DNA of 64,000 nt from a methanogenic archaeon ISO4-H5 (GTDB taxonomy: Archaea > Thermoplasmatota > Thermoplasmata > Methanomassiliicoccales > Methanomethylophilaceae): NCBI GenBank assembly GCA_001560915.1, contig CP014214.1, positions 1 to 64,000 of the forward strand, written 5' to 3'. The notes beneath the pieces were generated by a model that made no database searches, had not been told where the DNA came from, and worked only from the letters and a program-made list of their open reading frames with translations. Made by a program: the position numbers and the translations under genes. Positions 60,187 through 64,000 of this stretch are shown in pieces (positions within the stretch are counted from its first letter, which is position 1; each line of letters opens with the position of its first letter).

Positions 60187-60299
60187 CTGGGACTTCATGA
60201 GCGATCAACGGCGGATCAAGTATGAGGAACGGATGCAGGAAAATGTTTTGTGAGTGTCTTTCCCGTTGACCGGTACGGGACCAAAGGAATGGTGAAAAT

Positions 60300-60563
60300 T
60301 TGGCAGCAACTACCAACTCGTTTAATCCAGCGCACAGGCTCGTGCCTGAGCACCACCTTCTCACTGAGGAGCAGGCCGCCGAAGTTCTCAAAGAACTTCA
60401 GGTAGAGAAGGACAAGCTTCCCAAAATCAGGATGGATGACCCCGCTGTGGTCTACCTCGAGCAGATCCACGGCAAGATTCAGGAAGGAAGCATTATCAAG
60501 ATAATCAGGAAGAGCGAGACCGCAGGCGAGTTCATCGCCTACAGACTCGTCATCAATGGGTGA
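60300..60563 (+). CDS. rpoH: RNA polymerase subunit H (Rpb5-type)
   Basis: Small archaeal RNA polymerase subunit matching the C-terminal part of eukaryotic Rpb5. The 87-residue product contains [17 protein letters not shown] and the characteristic [14 protein letters not shown]. The start appears to be TTG at 60300 with GGTG 6 nt upstream; no in-frame ATG fits. Its stop overlaps the rpoB GTG start (GTGA). The order rpoH-rpoB is the conserved archaeal RNAP operon. The 113 bp after tRNA-Lys hold only an 18-codon frame at 60198. Confidence 0.94.
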   Translation: MAATTNSFNPAHRLVPEHHLLTEEQAAEVLKELQVEKDKLPKIRMDDPAVVYLEQIHGKIQEGSIIKIIRKSETAGEFIAYRLVING

Positions 60564-63500
60564 TATTTTTGAGGGATTTAGTCAAGTTATACTTCAAGGA
60601 CAAAGACATCGTCAACCACCATGTCGAGTCCTTCAACGACTTCCTCGCCAACGTCCACGACTCGGACAAGGCAGGCACCGACAAGATCGTCTCCGAGAAC
60701 CTCAACAGCAGGATGCAGAGGATCGTCGACGACATCAGGGTCCCCACCGACGACGCAGAGAGGGGTATCATCAGGCTCGACCCCGAGCGTACCAACGGAA
60801 AGGACATCGAGATCCACATCGGAAGGAAGAGGGACAAGAACGGAAACATCATCGCCCAGAGCGAGTCCACCATCAGGATCCACCCTCCGGAGGTCACCGA
60901 GGCCAACGGATACAAGCACAAGCTCTCCCCCATGGAGGCCAGACTCAGGAACCTCAACTACATGTCCAGCGTCGAGGTCCACTTCGAGGTCTACGAGGAC
61001 GGAGTGAAGAAGGATCTGCCAGACGAGTGGATCCACATCGGAGAGATCCCCATGATGGTCAGGTCCAACGGATGCAACCTGAACAGGGAGATCGTCAACC
61101 AGTCCCAGGACCGCACCCTCACCGAGGAGGAGTACAAGCAGTACCTCATCGCTCAGAAGGAGGACCCCCGTGAGCCCGGAGGATACTTCATCATCGGAGG
61201 AACCGAGAGGGTTCTCATCACCCTCGAGGATCTCGCCCCCAACAGGGTCATGGTCGAGTACAGCGAGAGGTACGGTGCCGCCGTGGAGACTGCCAAGGTC
61301 TTCTCCCAGAAAGAGGGATACCGTGCACTGACCCAGGTGGAGAAAAAGAAGGACGGAACCCTGATGGTTTCCGTCCCCGTCGTCCCCCAGGAGATCCCCC
61401 TCGTCGCCCTTATGAAAGCACTCGGAATGGAATCCGATAAAGAGATCCATGACACCATCTGTTCCGACGACGCCATGGAGCTCACCGTCATGGCCAACAT
61501 CGAGAACTCCTTCAACACCAAGGACTGGCTGCCCAACGGATTCCACACCCAGGAGGATGCCATCGCATACCTCGAGAGGAACTTTGCCGCCGGTCAGGCA
61601 AAGGAATACAGGACCAAGAAGGTCGAGTCCATCCTGGACCGCTCCCTGCTCCCCCACCTGGGTGACACCAAGGACGCCAGGAAGAAGAAGGCCATCTTCC
61701 TCGGCCGTATCGCCAAGTCCGTCCTCGAGCTCTCCCTCAAGAACAGGAAAGAGGACGACAAGGACCACTACGCCAACAAGAGGCTCAAGCTGTCCGGAGA
61801 CCTCATGGAGGATCTCTTCAGGACCAGTTTCACCTCTCTCATCAAGGATCTGAAGTACCAGCTTGAGAGGAACTTCGGCAGGAAGAAGTACGATTACAAC
61901 ATCGCATCCGCCATCCGCCCCGACCTCTTCACCCACAAGCTAATCCACGCCCTTGCAACCGGTAACTGGGTCGGAGGACGTGCCGGAGTGTCCCAGCTTC
62001 TCGACAGGACCTCCAACATGTCCGCCATGTCCCACCTCAGGAGGATTACCTCCTCCCTGACCAGGAGCCAGCCTCACTTCGAGGCCCGTGACCTTCACCC
62101 TACCCAGTGGGGAAGGCTGTGCCCCTCCGAGACCCCCGAGGGTCAGAACTGCGGTCTGGTGAAGAACGCCGCCCTCATCATCGACGTCTCTCACGCCTGC
62201 AACGAGCGCGACGTATTCAAGCTCCTGAAGGAGCTGGGACTTGACACCGTCAACGAGGAGGAGACCCGTGTGTTCCTCAACGGTGACCTGGTCGGAACCT
62301 CCCGCGATCCCCAGAGGCTCGTCGACGAGCTCAGGAACCGCAGGAGGTACGGACTCATCGCCAACACCATCAACGTGCACTACGACACCGCGATGGAAGA
62401 GATCATCATCAACTGCGACGAGGGCCGTCTCAGAAGGCCCCTGCTCGTTCTCAAGGACGGAAAGACCGTCCTCACCAGGAAGCACCTGGAGGCCATCCGC
62501 GAGAGTCTCGCCGACGAGAACCACACCGGATTCACCTGGGACGACCTCTTCGGAGAGGGAATCATCGAGTGGCTTGACGCAGAGGAAGAGGAGGACGCAT
62601 ACGTTCTTGTCTCCCCCTACGACCTGCCCCACAGGTGTCCCTGCTGCGGTCACGCACTGTCCGAGACCGACGTCGACTGGATGAACCCCGGAAAAGCCGA
62701 GGACTGCGAGCTCACCTGCAGGTGGTGCAACGGCAAGTTCACCCTGCCCTCCAACATCACCCCCGAGCACACCCACCTCGAGGTCGACCCCATGATCATC
62801 CTGGGAGTCGCCGCCGGTATCGTCCCCTACCCCGAGCACAACTCCGCACCCCGTATCACCATGGGTGCAGGAATGGCTAAGCAGGCCCTCGGAATCGCTA
62901 CCGCCAACTACCGTATCAGGCCCGACACCCGCGGACACCTGATGCACTACCCCCAGGTCCCTCTGGTACAGACCCAGACCATGGACTTCATGGGCTACAA
63001 GTACAGGCCCGCAGGACAGAACTTCTGTATCGCGGTCATGTGCTACCACGGATACAACATCGAGGATGCTATCGTTATGAACAGGTCCTCCGTGCAGAGG
63101 GGTCTCGGAAGGTCCACCTTCATGAGGTCCTACCGTGCCGAGGAGCGTCTCTACCCCGGAGGAACCGCCGATAAGTTCCAGATCCCCTCGCCCGATGTGG
63201 TCGGCGTCCGCGCCGACGAGGCATACGCACACCTCGGAGAGGACGGTCTCATCTCCCCCGAGTCCTACGTCGAGGGATCCGATGTCCTCATCGGAAAGAC
63301 CTCTCCCCCCAGGTTCCTCGAGGAGGATACCGGAAGCATGCTGTCCACCCAGAAGGACAGGGAGACCTCCGTCACCGTCAGGCCCGGAGAGAAAGGATAC
63401 GTCGACTCTGTCATCGTCACCGCCAGCGAGAACGGCTCCAGGCTCGTTCGCGTAAAGGTCAGGGACGAGAGGATCCCCGAGCTCGGTGACAAGTTCTGTT

Positions 63501-64000
63501 CCAGGTTCGGACAGAAGGGAGTCGTCGGAAGGCTCGTCGACCAGTGCGACATGCCCTTCACCTCCGACGGTATCACCCCTGATATCATCGTCAACCCCCA
63601 CGGTATTCCTTCCCGTATGACCGTCGGACACGTCCTTGAGATGATCGCCGGTAAGGTCGGATCCATGGAGGCACGCACCATCGACGGTACCGCCTTCTCC
63701 GGAGAGTCCGAGGACTCCATCCGTGACGGACTCGTCAGGAACGGTTTCGCAAGGTCCGGAAAAGAGATCATGTACGACGGAAGGACCGGACACATGGTCG
63801 AGGCCGACATCTACACCGGAGTCATCTTCTACGAGAAGCTGCACCACATGGTTTCCGGAAAGCTGCACTACAGGTCCAGGGGACCCGTGCAGATCCTCAC
63901 TAGGCAGCCTACCGAGGGACGTTCCAGGCAGGGAGGTCTCAGGTTCGGAGAGATGGAGCGTGACTGTCTGATTGGTCACGGTGTATCCATGGTCATCAAG
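60560..64000 (+). CDS. rpoB: RNA polymerase subunit B (partial, 3' end beyond window)
   Basis: Second-largest RNA polymerase subunit. An unbroken frame of 1147 codons runs to the window edge, so the gene is unsplit (archaeal B is ~1190-1200 residues). Motifs seen: [28 protein letters not shown] (about residue 524), the zinc-type CPCCGHAL...[23 protein letters not shown]-like (here [14 protein letters not shown]), [17 protein letters not shown] and near the edge [14 protein letters not shown]. About 50 codons remain outside. It starts with GTG overlapping rpoH. Confidence 0.96.
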   Translation, partial: MIFLRDLVKLYFKDKDIVNHHVESFNDFLANVHDSDKAGTDKIVSENLNSRMQRIVDDIRVPTDDAERGIIRLDPERTNGKDIEIHIGRKRDKNGNIIAQSESTIRIHPPEVTEANGYKHKLSPMEARLRNLNYMSSVEVHFEVYEDGVKKDLPDEWIHIGEIPMMVRSNGCNLNREIVNQSQDRTLTEEEYKQYLIAQKEDPREPGGYFIIGGTERVLITLEDLAPNRVMVEYSERYGAAVETAKVFSQKEGYRALTQVEKKKDGTLMVSVPVVPQEIPLVALMKALGMESDKEIHDTICSDDAMELTVMANIENSFNTKDWLPNGFHTQEDAIAYLERNFAAGQAKEYRTKKVESILDRSLLPHLGDTKDARKKKAIFLGRIAKSVLELSLKNRKEDDKDHYANKRLKLSGDLMEDLFRTSFTSLIKDLKYQLERNFGRKKYDYNIASAIRPDLFTHKLIHALATGNWVGGRAGVSQLLDRTSNMSAMSHLRRITSSLTRSQPHFEARDLHPTQWGRLCPSETPEGQNCGLVKNAALIIDVSHACNERDVFKLLKELGLDTVNEEETRVFLNGDLVGTSRDPQRLVDELRNRRRYGLIANTINVHYDTAMEEIIINCDEGRLRRPLLVLKDGKTVLTRKHLEAIRESLADENHTGFTWDDLFGEGIIEWLDAEEEEDAYVLVSPYDLPHRCPCCGHALSETDVDWMNPGKAEDCELTCRWCNGKFTLPSNITPEHTHLEVDPMIILGVAAGIVPYPEHNSAPRITMGAGMAKQALGIATANYRIRPDTRGHLMHYPQVPLVQTQTMDFMGYKYRPAGQNFCIAVMCYHGYNIEDAIVMNRSSVQRGLGRSTFMRSYRAEERLYPGGTADKFQIPSPDVVGVRADEAYAHLGEDGLISPESYVEGSDVLIGKTSPPRFLEEDTGSMLSTQKDRETSVTVRPGEKGYVDSVIVTASENGSRLVRVKVRDERIPELGDKFCSRFGQKGVVGRLVDQCDMPFTSDGITPDIIVNPHGIPSRMTVGHVLEMIAGKVGSMEARTIDGTAFSGESEDSIRDGLVRNGFARSGKEIMYDGRTGHMVEADIYTGVIFYEKLHHMVSGKLHYRSRGPVQILTRQPTEGRSRQGGLRFGEMERDCLIGHGVSMVIK

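Noticed and set aside
60198-60254. 18-codon frame between tRNA-Lys and rpoH
   Set aside because: Begins ATGAGCGATCAACGG with plausible codons, but too short and without other support to call a gene.

Overview
This is an archaeal chromosome segment. The information-processing genes are archaeal: Orc1/Cdc6, MCM, PriS, RpoH and RpoB, Cdc48, NMD3, Tsr3, TiaS, aTrm56, prefoldin alpha and ribosomal protein LX. They sit beside a bacterial-type gyrase pair, a habit of Thermoplasmata and several other euryarchaea. A HdrD-type heterodisulfide reductase points to a methanogen. An unsplit RpoB (1147 codons open to the window edge), gyrase, GC-rich genes and an InlB-repeat surface protein together fit a gut- or rumen-type member of Methanomassiliicoccales. 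That lineage is inferred; no mcr or methyltransferase gene lies in the window.

Layout. 0-3 kb: orc1/cdc6, two origin recognition boxes in an AT-rich gap (a probable replication origin; base 1 is probably the conventional start of the genome record), a small membrane-anchored protein and tiaS. 3-10.8 kb: a bacterial-style thiolase, a triple palindromic repeat and a 1920-residue repeat adhesin with a long leader. 10.8-14 kb: ftsY-pfdA-rplX and priS. 14-15.3 kb: a lone TnpB nuclease gene. 15.3-19.3 kb: TatD-like and MBL-fold hydrolases, HtpX and an HPS-RraA fusion. 19.5-25.7 kb: a long same-strand run with a degenerate LMW phosphatase, Tsr3, a small basic protein, MCM, DUF424, NMD3 and two-subunit class I fumarase. 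25.7-34.3 kb: a secreted protein, a giant Lhr helicase, an HTH regulator, OGG1-type glycosylase and endonuclease IV. 34.3-38.1 kb: tRNA-Thr and an iron/B12-type ABC importer whose binding protein carries a dockerin-like module. 38.2-44.2 kb: thiC, then gyrB-gyrA behind a 24-bp alternating purine-pyrimidine tract, then tRNA-Phe. 44.2-49.6 kb: DUF531, purM, rlmE and a second Lhr-type helicase. 49.6-53.8 kb: hdrD with a palindrome around its promoter, tRNA-CAT and tRNA-Asn, small regulators, a Cys-rich 65-residue protein, aTrm56 and an HD hydrolase. 53.9-60 kb: thioredoxin with an atypical reductase, two HTH proteins, Elp3 and Cdc48. 60-64 kb: tRNA-Lys, rpoH and rpoB (cut by the window end).

Much of the window is core replication, transcription and RNA modification machinery. 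The less ordinary parts are the inactive-looking phosphatase in the Tsr3 operon, the dockerin-bearing binding protein, the TnpB gene abutting a hydrolase gene, the palindromes at hdrD and near the Cys-rich protein, the Z-DNA-prone gyrase promoter, and the thioredoxin reductase without recognisable NADPH motifs.
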